Assembly (NCBI RefSeq): GCF_019297855.1
Contig: NZ_CP079194.1
Coordinates: 1,351,501-1,415,500, forward strand
Length of the DNA: 64,000 nt
Direction: 5' to 3'
Source: Gymnodinialimonas ceratoperidinii
GTDB lineage: Bacteria; Pseudomonadota; Alphaproteobacteria; Rhodobacterales; Rhodobacteraceae
Below, piece by piece: positions 45,546 to 54,872 of the stretch. Made by a program: the position numbers and the translations under genes. Position 1 is the first letter of the stretch; each line of letters starts with the position of its first letter. The notes beneath the pieces are model-generated. The model did no database searches and had not been told where the DNA came from. It saw nothing but the letters and a program-made list of their open reading frames with translations.

Positions 45546-46221
45546 GCATGTGGTAAAGGTGGGTGAAGGTCGCGGCGCCAAGGATCGGGACCAGCAGGTT
45601 CACCACCGGGATCGTGAGCGGCACCGTCATCAACACGCCCGCCGCGAAGAGCGTCGGGCGATGGCGCTTTCGAAACGCCGCGGCCCCGGCTGCACTCTCG
45701 TGGCGGAGCGCGACCATCTGCCCATACTCGCGGCCCAACAGCACGCCGTTCACCACCCAGAACAACAGCGGCGCCAGCGGCGCGAAGAGCAGGTAGAGGA
45801 TCAGCGCCACGAGGTTCACGCCGACCAGCACGGCGAGGAATTTTGCAACGTCCACAAGGGCTTCGCCGATGGAAAGCCCGCGCGCAGGGGGTAGGCCGGG
45901 GTAGTGGCGATCCTCCACCGCGCCGGCGACGCGGTCGATGAAGATGCCCATAAAGGCCGAGGCGACGGGAACCATCAGGAAGATCGACAACAGCAGCATC
46001 AGCGGAATGCCCGCGACGGCCAGCGCATTGTCGACCCAGGTGATTTCTCCGATCCAGGGAAGGGCGAAACTCTCGGGCAGCATCCAGCCGATGAAGAGGA
46101 CAAAGGCCGCGTAAAAGGCGATCAGAAGGCCAATCGTCAGACCCACGCCGAGGCCGAGCACACCGAGGAAGCGGCTGTCGGTCAATTGTCCAAGAGCCTT
46201 CAGAAAAGCGTTTATGATCAT
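45508..46221 (-). CDS. EI24/CysZ-like integral membrane protein
   Basis: 237 residues with about four to six helices (GVGLTIGLLIAFYAAFVLFI, MLLLSIFLMVPVASAFMGIF, FLAVLVGVNLVALILYLLFA) and the EI24-family loop with FIDRVAGAVEDRHYPGLPPA. CysZ-like members carry sulfate, but no sulfate genes are near. The upstream gene (nitroreductase) ends by overlapping this start by four bases. Confidence 0.82.
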   Translation of the reverse strand: MIINAFLKALGQLTDSRFLGVLGLGVGLTIGLLIAFYAAFVLFIGWMLPESFALPWIGEITWVDNALAVAGIPLMLLLSIFLMVPVASAFMGIFIDRVAGAVEDRHYPGLPPARGLSIGEALVDVAKFLAVLVGVNLVALILYLLFAPLAPLLFWVVNGVLLGREYGQMVALRHESAAGAAAFRKRHRPTLFAAGVLMTVPLTIPVVNLLVPILGAATFTHLYHMLNGTRARPSRSG

Positions 46222-46814
46222 GTGTCTATCCAGGTCGTGAGCGCATCAATATCGGGCCGGGGCCGGTCGGGCGGCACCCGTGTCTCGTTGCCAATGTGGA
46301 TATAACCCGCGACCGTTTCATGGGGGAAAAGCCGCAGGCCTTGCGTCAGAAAGAGCCGGTCCGTCGCGCGCCAACCGGTGAGCCACACGGCCCCCCACCC
46401 GGACGCGAGCGCCGCGTTCAACAACGACAGGCAGACCGCGGCGGCAGAGGCCAATTGCTCTGATTCCGGCACCTTGGGATGCGCCTTGGGCGCTGCGATC
46501 ACGGCCACGATGAGGGGGCTCATGCGAAACCCTTCCACGTCCTTTGCGATCCGCGCGGGCTCGAGCCCAAGCGCCTCACCGCGGGTTTGCGACAGCTCCG
46601 CGAGCCGTTCACACGCCGCAGCCTCAAGCACCACGAAGCGCCACGGCTCCAGCTTGCCATGATCGGGAACCCGACTGGCGGCCTCCAGCATCGTGGTTAA
46701 CGCGGCGCGATCCGGGGCGCGGTCACCCAACATCCGCGGCGGCCGCGAGCGCCGGGTGAGCAGGAATTCGAGCGCTTCGGCATTCGGCGCGAGGGGCGGA
46801 GGCGTATCAGACAT
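46218..46814 (-). CDS. Nitroreductase-family flavoprotein
   Basis: 198 residues. ATG 46814 gives MSDTPPPLAPNAEALEFLLT; the ORF begins nine bases earlier with another ATG and no clear ribosome-binding site. FMN motifs: RRSRPPRMLGDRAPDRAALT, SRVPDHGKLEPWRFVVLEAA and the NAALASGWGAVWLTGWRATD block. Similar to the YdjA group. It may reduce nitro compounds, quinones or flavins; the substrate is unknown. Starts the short EI24 operon. Confidence 0.88.
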   Translation of the reverse strand: MSDTPPPLAPNAEALEFLLTRRSRPPRMLGDRAPDRAALTTMLEAASRVPDHGKLEPWRFVVLEAAACERLAELSQTRGEALGLEPARIAKDVEGFRMSPLIVAVIAAPKAHPKVPESEQLASAAAVCLSLLNAALASGWGAVWLTGWRATDRLFLTQGLRLFPHETVAGYIHIGNETRVPPDRPRPDIDALTTWIDT

Positions 46815-46883
46815 AGGAAGCATTTCGGGCGCTGCCGCGGGAAGATCAAGCCTCAACGGCCCAAAACCCTCCCGCGCGCCGCT

Positions 46884-49628
46884 TCACTCGGCGTCTTTCG
46901 CGGCCGCCTTCTCCTTGGGTGCGGCCTTCTTTGCCGCGGGCTTCTTTTTCGCCGCCGCCTTCTTCTTCGGCGCGGCTTTTTTCTTCGCGGCAGGCTTCTT
47001 CTTGCCGGATTTCGCCGCCCGCTCGTCGATCAGGTGCAGGGCCTGGTCCATGGAAATCTCTTCCGGATCAATCTCTTCCGGGATCGTCGCGTTGATCTTT
47101 TCCCATTTCACGTAAGGCCCATACTTGCCCTTCATCACGTTCACCGGGCCGCCCGCATCGGGGTGTTCACCCAACTCCCGCAACGGCTTGGCCGCCTGAC
47201 CGCGCCCGCCGCGCGAGGCGACCTTTTCGGCCAGAAGCTGCACCGCCCGGTTCATGCCGACGGTGAAGACCTCGTCGATGCTCTCGAGGTTGGCGTTGGT
47301 GCCGCCCCGGTCCGAGGTGCTTTCGGCGTGCTTGAGGTAGGGGCCGTAGCGCCCGATGTTCGACCAAACCATCACGCCGTCCTCGGGGTGCGGTCCGATC
47401 TTGCGCGGCAGCGACAGGAGCATCACGGCCCGCTCGATGTCCAGCTCCTCCGGCGGCCAATCCTTGGGGATCGACTGGCGCGGTGGCTTCTTGTTGTCGT
47501 CGGTCACCGCGCCGCGCTGCACGTAGGGGCCGAAACGGCCCTTGAAGACGCGGATTTCGTCGCCCTGATCCTCGCCCAACAGCTTGCCTTCCGGCGGAAT
47601 GGCAGAGGCCTCGGCCTCGGGGTTCGGGGGGCCGAAGGGCCGGGTGTAGCGGCACTCCGGATAGGCCGAGCAGCCGATGAACGCGCCGCCGGCGCGCGCC
47701 GTGCGCATCGACAGGCGTCCAATGCCGCAGTTCGGGCAGAGGCGCGGATCGGTGCCGTCGCCGGGATCGGGGAAGAGATGCGGTTCCAGCACCTCGTTGA
47801 TCTTCTCCAGCACCTCGGTGATGCGCAGTTCCGAGGTTTCCTCGATCGCGGCGTGAAAATCGCGCCAGAAGCGGTCGAGCACATCCTTGTAATGCCGGTC
47901 GCCCGCGCTCACTTCGTCAAGCTGCTGCTCGAGGTCGGCGGTGAAGTCATATTGTACGTAGCGATTGAAATAATTGGACAAAAAAACGGTAACGAGCCGG
48001 CCCTTGTCCTCGGGGATCAGGCGGCCCTTGTCCTTCAGCACGTAGCCGCGGTTCTGGATCGTGTCCATGATCGAGGCGTAGGTGGAGGGGCGGCCGATGC
48101 CGAGTTCTTCCATCCGCTTGACGAGCGTGGCCTCCGTGTAGCGGGGCGGCGGCGAGGTGTGGTGCTGCTGGCCCAGAACCGCGCCCGAGGCGGCCAGGAT
48201 CGCGCCTTTCGAGCGGCGAAGATCGCCGCTGTCGTCTTCCACGACATCCTCGCCCGAGAATTTCGCGTAGTCAGCGGCCAGCGCGTTGCTGCTTGGAGCG
48301 AGCGCGTCGCCCTTGTGGACCTGCGGCAGACGTTTGCTGTCCTCGTCGTCACCCGCGTCGTCGCGGCCTTCCTCGTAGACCTTCAGGAATCCGTCGAAAA
48401 GCATGACCTGCCCGGTCGCGCGCAGCTCCACATCGCGGTCGTCTGAGGCGATGGTCACCGTGGTGCGCTCCAGCCGCGCGGCTTCCATCTGGCTTGCAAT
48501 GGTGCGCTTCCAGATCAGGTCGTAGAGCTTGCGCTGGTCGTCCTCCGAGAGCTTCAGATCCTCCGCCGCCTTCGACATATCGGTGGGCCGCACGCATTCG
48601 TGGGCCTCCTGCGCGTTCTTGGCTTTGTTCTTGTAAATCCGGGGCTTGTCAGGAACGTAGCTGTCCCCGTAGCGGGCGGTGATGGCGCCGCGGGCCTGCT
48701 CGACCGCCTCGGGGGCCATGTCGATGCCGTCGGTCCGCATGTAGGTGATGTGCCCCGCCTCGTAGAGCCGTTGCGCCGTGCTCATCGCCTGTTTCGCGCC
48801 CATGCCGAGCTTGCGCGAGGCTTCCTGCTGCAGCGTCGAGGTCATGAAGGGCGGCGAGGGGTTGCGGTTGGCGGGCTTGGCCTCGACCTCCGCGACGCTC
48901 AGCTTGCGCGAGGAGACGGCCTGCACGGCAAGGCCTGCCTCGGCGGCGGAGGGCAGGTCGTAGCGGTCGAGCTTCTTGCCGCCGAGAACCGTCAGCCGGG
49001 CCTCGATCGGCTGGCCGCGGGGGGTGTCGAGAACGGCACGGACGGACCAGTATTCACGCGGGCGGAACGCCTCGATCTCCATCTCGCGCTCGACCACGAG
49101 GCGCAGGCAGACCGATTGCACCCGGCCCGCCGACTTCGCGCCGGGCAGCTTGCGCCAGAGCACCGGCGAAAGGTTGAAGCCCACGAGATAATCCAGCGCG
49201 CGGCGGGCGAGGTAGGCCTCGACCAACTCCATATCCACTTGCCGCGGCTCGGCCATCGCCTTGGTCACCGCATCCTTGGTGATCGCGTTGAAGGTCACGC
49301 GGCTGACCGGCGTGTCCTTCTTGATCGCCTTGCGCGAGGTCAGTGCCTCCTGCAGGTGCCATGAGATCGCCTCACCCTCGCGGTCGGGGTCGGTCGCGAG
49401 GATCAGGGCGTTGTCCTGCTTCAGCGCGTCGACGATGGCTTTGACGTGCTTCTTGGAGTCGCTGCCGATCTCCCATTTCATCTCGAAACCGTCGTCCGTA
49501 TCGACCGATCCGTCCTTCGAGGGCAGATCGCGGACGTGGCCGTAGGATGCGAGGACCGTATAATCATCGCCCAGATATTTGTTAATTGTCTTGGCCTTAG
49601 CCGGGGATTCGACAACAACGACGGGCAT
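46884..49628 (-). CDS. topA: DNA topoisomerase I
   Basis: Relaxes negative supercoils. 914 residues. Toprim domain at the N-terminus (VVVESPAKAKTINKYLGDDY, ATDPDREGEAISWHL), active Tyr in HITYMRTDGIDMAPEAVEQA, and a single C4 zinc ribbon (CPNCGIGRLSMRTARAGGAF, then GCSAYPECRYTRP). The C-terminus has TopA repeat domains (KGRFGPYVQRG, VMVWSNIGRYGPYLK, MKGKYGPYVKW) and a tail of about 40 residues made of Lys and Ala with Pro (KKKPAAKKKAAPKKKAAAKK), histone H1-like, to bind DNA. Confidence 0.97.
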   Translation of the reverse strand: MPVVVVESPAKAKTINKYLGDDYTVLASYGHVRDLPSKDGSVDTDDGFEMKWEIGSDSKKHVKAIVDALKQDNALILATDPDREGEAISWHLQEALTSRKAIKKDTPVSRVTFNAITKDAVTKAMAEPRQVDMELVEAYLARRALDYLVGFNLSPVLWRKLPGAKSAGRVQSVCLRLVVEREMEIEAFRPREYWSVRAVLDTPRGQPIEARLTVLGGKKLDRYDLPSAAEAGLAVQAVSSRKLSVAEVEAKPANRNPSPPFMTSTLQQEASRKLGMGAKQAMSTAQRLYEAGHITYMRTDGIDMAPEAVEQARGAITARYGDSYVPDKPRIYKNKAKNAQEAHECVRPTDMSKAAEDLKLSEDDQRKLYDLIWKRTIASQMEAARLERTTVTIASDDRDVELRATGQVMLFDGFLKVYEEGRDDAGDDEDSKRLPQVHKGDALAPSSNALAADYAKFSGEDVVEDDSGDLRRSKGAILAASGAVLGQQHHTSPPPRYTEATLVKRMEELGIGRPSTYASIMDTIQNRGYVLKDKGRLIPEDKGRLVTVFLSNYFNRYVQYDFTADLEQQLDEVSAGDRHYKDVLDRFWRDFHAAIEETSELRITEVLEKINEVLEPHLFPDPGDGTDPRLCPNCGIGRLSMRTARAGGAFIGCSAYPECRYTRPFGPPNPEAEASAIPPEGKLLGEDQGDEIRVFKGRFGPYVQRGAVTDDNKKPPRQSIPKDWPPEELDIERAVMLLSLPRKIGPHPEDGVMVWSNIGRYGPYLKHAESTSDRGGTNANLESIDEVFTVGMNRAVQLLAEKVASRGGRGQAAKPLRELGEHPDAGGPVNVMKGKYGPYVKWEKINATIPEEIDPEEISMDQALHLIDERAAKSGKKKPAAKKKAAPKKKAAAKKKPAAKKAAPKEKAAAKDAE

Positions 49629-49799
49629 GATTTAATCACTTTCAAACGGAATAGGACTGGCGGCGGAACATGTGTGCGCTTTGCGTGGGATGTCAATGCG
49701 CGACGCTGAATGCAAGGCTTTGTCGGCTGGTAAGGCACCCATCCGGTGCTTTTCCGAAGGATAAATAAGCGGCCTCGGCGAGAGTGCAGTGCGCGTGTT

Positions 49800-51020
49800 T
49801 CAGGCCGGCGTGGTGACGCTGATCATCCCGCCCGACGACCGGATCACGCGGCCCGACATCTCCAGCACGGCGAGGGCCTGAGCCATGTCGCGGGGGGAGG
49901 CGGAGAGATCGCGGATGAGCTGATCCTCGGCCACCGGTGCCGCGCCTGCGTGGGACAGGATCCGTCCTTCCAGCCCGCCATCGCGGGCGGAGGGGACGGG
50001 GGGCGGCGACTGGTAATCCCGGACCATGGCCGACGCGCTGCCCGGCGGAGGCTTGGGCGCGCCGAGGGCTTCGATCACATCCTCCACGCCGCGGACCAGC
50101 GTGGCCCCGTCGCGCAACAGGATGTTGGCCCCCGAGGCGCGGCTGTCCAACGGATGTCCGGGGACCGCCATGACGTCGCGCCCCTGTTCGGCGGCGCATC
50201 GCGCGGTGATCAAGGAACCCGAGCGCGCCGCCGCCTCCACCACGATCACCCCGCGCGCAAGGCCCGAGACGATTCGGTTGCGGCGCGGGAAGTGGCGCGC
50301 TTGCGGTTGCAGGCCGAGGGGCTGCTCGGACAGGCGCAGGCCCACCTCGGCGATCTGCGCCGCGATCTCGGCGTTTTCCGTCGGGTAGACGACATCGACA
50401 CCGCCAGCGAGTACCGCCACGGTTCCGGTCTCCAGACTGCTCTTGTGTGCGATGGCATCAATGCCCCGCGCAAGGCCCGAGACGATCGTGAAGCCCGCCT
50501 CGCCAAGGGTTGCGGCCAGTTTGCGCGCCATTCGTGTCCCGAGGCTCGATGCATTCCGCGTCCCGACGAGCGCCACGCAGGGGCGCGCCATCAGGGCAGG
50601 GCGGCCGATCGCCCAGAGCACCGGCGGCGCGTCGCCGATTTCAGCAAGACACGCCGGATAGGCGGCATCGCCAAGGCAGATCATCCGCGCCCCGACCCGC
50701 TCGGCCGCGCGCAGCTCTGCCATGACGACCGCTTCGGGGCAGATTTCATACTCCCGCACCCCGGCGGCGGCGGCGACCTCCGGCAGAGCCTCCAGCGCGG
50801 CGGCGGCGGTGCCGTGTTCTGCGAGCAGCCGCAGATACGTCGCCGGCCCCACCCGGCGCGAGCGGATCAGCCGCAGCCGCAGCAACCGGTCGTCATCGCC
50901 CGCCGCGGGGGGCGGCCTGTAGGCAACCGGCGCCTCGAAGAACGCCGCATCCAACCAATCGCTCGGTTGCTGCGTGTCGGCCCATTGGCCAGCCAAGGGA
51001 GAATCGGGTGCGGTCCACAT
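49800..51020 (-). CDS. dprA: DNA-processing protein DprA
   Basis: Loads RecA on single-stranded DNA entering the cell during natural transformation or gene-transfer-agent uptake. 406 residues. Rossmann-like domain: GARMICLGDAAYPACLAEIG, VALVGTRNASSLGTRMARKL, VSGLARGIDAIAHKSSLETG, GGVDVVYPTENAEI, and ITARCAAEQGRDVMAVPGHP, plus a C-terminal winged-helix (SPRDMAQALAVLEMSGRVIR). A TTAA-N7-TTAA box lies 24-38 bases upstream of the start. Confidence 0.94.
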   Translation of the reverse strand: MWTAPDSPLAGQWADTQQPSDWLDAAFFEAPVAYRPPPAAGDDDRLLRLRLIRSRRVGPATYLRLLAEHGTAAAALEALPEVAAAAGVREYEICPEAVVMAELRAAERVGARMICLGDAAYPACLAEIGDAPPVLWAIGRPALMARPCVALVGTRNASSLGTRMARKLAATLGEAGFTIVSGLARGIDAIAHKSSLETGTVAVLAGGVDVVYPTENAEIAAQIAEVGLRLSEQPLGLQPQARHFPRRNRIVSGLARGVIVVEAAARSGSLITARCAAEQGRDVMAVPGHPLDSRASGANILLRDGATLVRGVEDVIEALGAPKPPPGSASAMVRDYQSPPPVPSARDGGLEGRILSHAGAAPVAEDQLIRDLSASPRDMAQALAVLEMSGRVIRSSGGMISVTTPA

Positions 51021-51043
51021 GCCTTCAGGCTTGCTGGAACTGG

Positions 51044-51058
51044 TTAACGAAACCTTAA
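51044..51058. promoter_or_regulatory. CtrA-type box upstream of dprA
   Basis: TTAA at 51044-51047 and TTAA at 51055-51058 are separated by exactly seven bases (TTAA-CGAAACC-TTAA), the full CtrA recognition pattern of alphaproteobacteria. It is 24 bases upstream of the dprA start. In Rhodobacter capsulatus dprA and other uptake genes are under CtrA control for gene-transfer-agent reception (known). No second full site was seen in the window. Confidence 0.6.
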
Positions 51059-51202
51059 CCGGCCACGCCCGTGCCGCGGGTATTTATCGCCAATTTGAAC
51101 GGATTCGTTAACCGGCACCGCCCCCCGCGTCAGTGCGCAGCAAGGCGTTCGAGCATAAAACCCACGCCGCAGCCCCCCTCACGGCGGCATCGAACCGCGG
51201 GC

Positions 51203-52627
51203 TTACGCGGCAGAGCCGCCCACGGTCAGCCCGCCGATCAGCAGCGTCGGTTGGCCCACGCCCACCGGCACCCATTGGCCTTGCTTGCCGCAATTGCCCA
51301 TGCCGGGATCGAGCGCCATGTCATTGCCGATGGCGCGGATCTGCTTCAAGGCGGTGGCCCCGTCTCCGATCAGCGTCGCGCCCTTCACCGGCGCGCCGAC
51401 AACGCCGTTCTTCACCCGGTAGGCCTCGGTGCAGGAGAAGACGAACTTGCCGTTGGTGATGTCCACCTGGCCGCCGCCGAAACCGACCGCGTAGATCCCG
51501 TCCTTCACGTCGGCCACGATGTCGCCGGGCGCCACGTCGCTGCCAAGCATGTAGGTGTTGGTCATCCGCGTCATCGGGGCATGCGCGTAGCTCTCGCGGC
51601 GGCCGTTGCCGGTGGGGGCGACCCCCATCAGGCGGGCCGACTGGCGATCCTGCATGTAACCCACCAGCACGCCGTCCTCGATCAGCGTGGTGGCCTCCGA
51701 CGGCGTGCCCTCGTCATCGACCGAGATCGAGCCGCGCCGGTCCGGAATCGTGCCGTCATCCAGCACCGTCACGCCCTTCGACGCGATCTGCTGGCCCATC
51801 AGCCCGGCAAAGGCGCTCTGCTTCTTGCGGTTGAAATCGCCCTCCAGCCCGTGGCCAATGGCCTCGTGCAGCAGGATGCCCGGCCAGCCCGGCCCAAGCG
51901 CCACATCCATGACCCCGGCAGGCGCGGGCTCGGCGGAGAGGTTGACCACCGCCACCCGCAGCGCCTCGCGCGCGGTGGCTTCCCAATGCGCGCGGGTGAT
52001 CAGCCCGGTCAGCCCGACCCGTCCGCCGCCGCCCGCTGAGCCGGATTCGCGGCGGCCGTTTTCCTCGACGATGATCGACACGTTCAGCCGCACCATCGGG
52101 CGCACGTCGCTGACACTGCCGCCCTCGGGGCGCAGGATCACCACCTCCTGATGCGAGGCCGCCATCGAGGCGCTGACCTGCACCACGCGCTTGTCCAGTC
52201 CGCGGGCGAAGGCGTCGATCTCGGCCAGCGTCTCCAGCTTCACGCCGAATTCCGCGCCCGCCATCGGGTCCTCGTCGGTGTAGAGCTTCTCGTTCGTGCC
52301 GCGCGGCGCATCGGCCAAGGTGCCGCCGCCGTCACCCACCGCAAGGCGCGCCGTCTCGGCGGCGCGGCGCAGGGCGGCCTCCGAGATCTCGGTGGAATGG
52401 GCGTAGCCCGCCACTTCGCCTTTCACCGCGCGCAGGCCGAAGCCCTGTACCGCGTCGTAGGAGGCGTTCTTGACCCGCCCGTCGTCGAAGACCAGAACCT
52501 CCGAGCGGCACCGCTCCAGAAACAGCTCTCCGTCGTCGGCCCCCTCGGTGGCGGCGCGCAGCACCCGCAGGGCGGCGGCTTCATCGAGGTGGGTCTCGAA
52601 CGGACGGAAGGGGGTGGTGTCAGACAT
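51203..52627 (-). CDS. tldD: Metalloprotease TldD
   Basis: 474 residues from ATG 52627, with a GGAGCC-like ribosome-binding site. Partner of TldE/PmbA (not in the window), which together digest peptides and mature ribosomal modified peptides. Catalytic zinc motif HEAIGHGLEGDFNRKKQSAF, with further TldD blocks GVTVLDDGTIPDRRGS and MRMTNTYMLGSDVAPGD-like text. The in-frame extension to 52684 is not family-like. Confidence 0.95.
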   Translation of the reverse strand: MSDTTPFRPFETHLDEAAALRVLRAATEGADDGELFLERCRSEVLVFDDGRVKNASYDAVQGFGLRAVKGEVAGYAHSTEISEAALRRAAETARLAVGDGGGTLADAPRGTNEKLYTDEDPMAGAEFGVKLETLAEIDAFARGLDKRVVQVSASMAASHQEVVILRPEGGSVSDVRPMVRLNVSIIVEENGRRESGSAGGGGRVGLTGLITRAHWEATAREALRVAVVNLSAEPAPAGVMDVALGPGWPGILLHEAIGHGLEGDFNRKKQSAFAGLMGQQIASKGVTVLDDGTIPDRRGSISVDDEGTPSEATTLIEDGVLVGYMQDRQSARLMGVAPTGNGRRESYAHAPMTRMTNTYMLGSDVAPGDIVADVKDGIYAVGFGGGQVDITNGKFVFSCTEAYRVKNGVVGAPVKGATLIGDGATALKQIRAIGNDMALDPGMGNCGKQGQWVPVGVGQPTLLIGGLTVGGSAA

Positions 52628-52836
52628 GGGGGAGGCTCCTTGAGATCGGCGTATATATAGTGTGTTTCGCGTCAGGTGCGACACCCCGTCTCAACCATAA
52701 GGTGAGACAATTTAGGCCCATGCCTTGTGTGACGCGGCGCTATATGGTCTGGCACAGCGTGAATAGATGATGGCACCGCCCGAGGGGGGATTGCCTCCTT
52801 CGATCACCGGACCGGACGGACAACAGGACAGACCAC

Positions 52837-53727
52837 ATGGCAAATCGCAAGACGCTCAGCGGCGTTATGGCCGCACTTGGCGCAACCTTCACCTCCACCA
52901 TGGTGGCCGCGCAGACCACCGGAATGCGTGACGGACTCGAGATCATCGGCGCACCGATTCCCGGCGGCATCGATTTCCAGCCCGGCGTCACCGGCGGCGC
53001 ATTGGACATCCGTGCCCTGGACGAGCTGCTGTTGTGGGTCGCCGGCCTGATCACGCTCTTCGTGCTGGCCCTGATGGTCTATGCCGCGATCAAGCATAAC
53101 GCCCGCGCCAACCCGGTGCCGGCCTCCTTCACCCACAACACCCGGATCGAGGTCGCCTGGACCATCGTGCCGCTGATCATCCTCGTCGTCATCGGCGCGT
53201 TTTCCCTGCCGGTCCTGTTCCGTCAGCAGACGATCCCCGAGGCTGATGTTGTCGTGAAGGCCACCGGCTACCAGTGGTACTGGGGCTATGAATATCCCGA
53301 AGAGGGCATCTCCTACGACAGCTTCATGCTGGCCGAGGACGAGCTTGCCGATTACGGCTACTCCGAGGACGAATACCTGCTGGCCACCGACACGGCCGTC
53401 GTCGTGCCCACCGGCCAGCGCGTCGTGGTGCAGGTCACCGCGGCTGACGTGATCCACTCCTGGACGATCCCGGCCTTCGGCGTGAAGCAGGACGGCGTGC
53501 CCGGTCGTCTGGCCGAGCTGCACTTCGAGGTGATCCCCGGTGAGGAAGGCGTCTACTTCGGCCAGTGCTCCGAGCTTTGCGGTGCCTCCCACGCCTACAT
53601 GCCGATCACCGTCTTCGCTGTCACCGAAGAGGAATACGCGGCATGGCTGGCCGGTGAAGCGGCCGAGTTTGCCTCGCTCGACGGGGCCCGCGCACCGCGC
53701 TACCTTGAACTGGCCGCGGCGGAGTAA
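52837..53727 (+). CDS. ctaC: Cytochrome c oxidase subunit II
   Basis: Accepts electrons from cytochrome c at the CuA site. 296 residues: N-terminal signal region (ALGATFTSTMVAAQTTGM), two membrane helices (VAGLITLFVLALMVYAAIKH; WTIVPLIILVVIGAFSLPVL), and a periplasmic cupredoxin with H207 (VIHSW), C244 and C248 (GQCSELCGASHAYM). All CuA ligands are present. First gene of the oxidase operon. The aa3 subunit I gene is not in the window. Confidence 0.97.
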   Translation: MANRKTLSGVMAALGATFTSTMVAAQTTGMRDGLEIIGAPIPGGIDFQPGVTGGALDIRALDELLLWVAGLITLFVLALMVYAAIKHNARANPVPASFTHNTRIEVAWTIVPLIILVVIGAFSLPVLFRQQTIPEADVVVKATGYQWYWGYEYPEEGISYDSFMLAEDELADYGYSEDEYLLATDTAVVVPTGQRVVVQVTAADVIHSWTIPAFGVKQDGVPGRLAELHFEVIPGEEGVYFGQCSELCGASHAYMPITVFAVTEEEYAAWLAGEAAEFASLDGARAPRYLELAAAE

Positions 53728-53736
53728 GCCTGCATC

Positions 53737-54666
53737 ATGAGCGATTTCACCGCACAATCCACACCCGAGCCCCGCGAGTATGACGCGGGGTTTGGCGATT
53801 ATTTCGCGCTGCTCAAGCCGCGCGTCATGTCGCTGGTGGTGTTCACGGCGCTGGTCGGCATTCTCGTCGCGCCGGGTGGGATCTCTCCGATGGTGGGCTT
53901 CACCGCGATCTTGTTCATCGCGCTGGGGGCAGGGGCTTCGGGCGCGCTGAACATGTGGTACGACGCCGACATCGACGCGGTGATGAAGCGCACCGCCAAG
54001 CGGCCGGTGCCCTCGGGCCGCGTCCCGGCGGGCGAGGCGCTGACCCTCGGGCTCTGGCTCTCGGCGCTGTCGGTCGTGATGCTCGGGCTGGCGACAAACT
54101 GGGTCGCTGCGGCGCTCCTGGCCTTCACGATCTTCTTCTACGCCGTGGTCTATTCCATGTGGCTCAAGCGCTCGACGCCCTGGAACATCGTGATCGGCGG
54201 CGCCGCGGGCTCCTTCCCGCCGATGATCGGCTGGGCGGCTGTCACCGGCGATGTCTCTCTCGCGTCGGTGCTGATGTTCGGCCTGATCTTCATGTGGACG
54301 CCGCCCCATTTCTGGGCGCTGGCGCTGTTCATGAAGGGTGATTACCACAAGGCCGAGGTGCCGATGCTGACGGTTACCCATGGCCGTCGGGAGACCCGTC
54401 GCCAGATCCTGATCTACACGGTCCTGCTGGTGCCAGTCGCCCTTGGCCTCGTGCTGACCGAGGTGGCCGGTCCGGTCTACCTTGTCACGGCTGTGGTGAT
54501 GAACGCGCTCTTCCTCAAGGGCGCCTACGACATCTGGAAGCGCGAGGAGGCCGCGGCCGAGGCCGACAATTACGCAGTTGAGCGTCGCGTGTTCAAATTC
54601 TCGCTGCTCTACCTGTTCCTGCACTTCGGGGCGCTGCTCCTCGATGCGGTCTGGAGGTTGATCTGA
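53737..54666 (+). CDS. ctaB: Protoheme IX farnesyltransferase (heme O synthase)
   Basis: Adds the farnesyl side chain that becomes haem O/A. 309 residues with about eight helices. The UbiA-type motif is ALNMWYDADIDAVMKRTAKR, containing N and D residues, and a second conserved block is GDYHKAEVPMLTVTHGRRET. Starts nine bases after ctaC stop; its stop overlaps the next gene by one base (TGATG). Confidence 0.95.
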   Translation: MSDFTAQSTPEPREYDAGFGDYFALLKPRVMSLVVFTALVGILVAPGGISPMVGFTAILFIALGAGASGALNMWYDADIDAVMKRTAKRPVPSGRVPAGEALTLGLWLSALSVVMLGLATNWVAAALLAFTIFFYAVVYSMWLKRSTPWNIVIGGAAGSFPPMIGWAAVTGDVSLASVLMFGLIFMWTPPHFWALALFMKGDYHKAEVPMLTVTHGRRETRRQILIYTVLLVPVALGLVLTEVAGPVYLVTAVVMNALFLKGAYDIWKREEAAAEADNYAVERRVFKFSLLYLFLHFGALLLDAVWRLI

Positions 54667-54872
54667 TGGCCGAAGGTAAAGGGCTCACCGAAACCCATGA
54701 AATCCACAAGCGCCGTCTGGGCCGCAACGTGGGCACGGCGCTCTGCCTGTTGGGCTTTTGCGCGATTGTCTTCGGCCTGACGGTGGCCAAGGTCCGCGAA
54801 GGCGGCCTCTTGGAAGCCAACGACCATGTGCCGCGCGCCTCTGTCCTGCCGATCACGGAGGACACGCAGTGA
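54666..54872 (+). CDS. CoxF-like small protein of the oxidase cluster
   Basis: 68 residues, one membrane helix (LGRNVGTALCLLGFCAIVFGLTV, split here as LGRNVGTALCLLGFCAIV). Found between ctaB and ctaG in Rhodobacteraceae oxidase operons under the name CoxF. Role unknown, possibly assembly. Its stop overlaps the ctaG GTG start (GTGA), so both are coupled. Confidence 0.85.
   Translation: MAEGKGLTETHEIHKRRLGRNVGTALCLLGFCAIVFGLTVAKVREGGLLEANDHVPRASVLPITEDTQ

Noticed and set aside
49733..49755. Hairpin-like GGCACC-CATCC-GGTGC followed by TTTT after dprA
   Set aside because: The stem has five pairs and the T-run is on the wrong strand for the minus-strand dprA; it does not separate convergent genes.
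52724..52746. TTG-like and TATAT-like elements before ctaC as a sigma-70 promoter
   Set aside because: The spacing between CTTGTG and TATATG is near ten bases, too short for a promoter; it was left unannotated.
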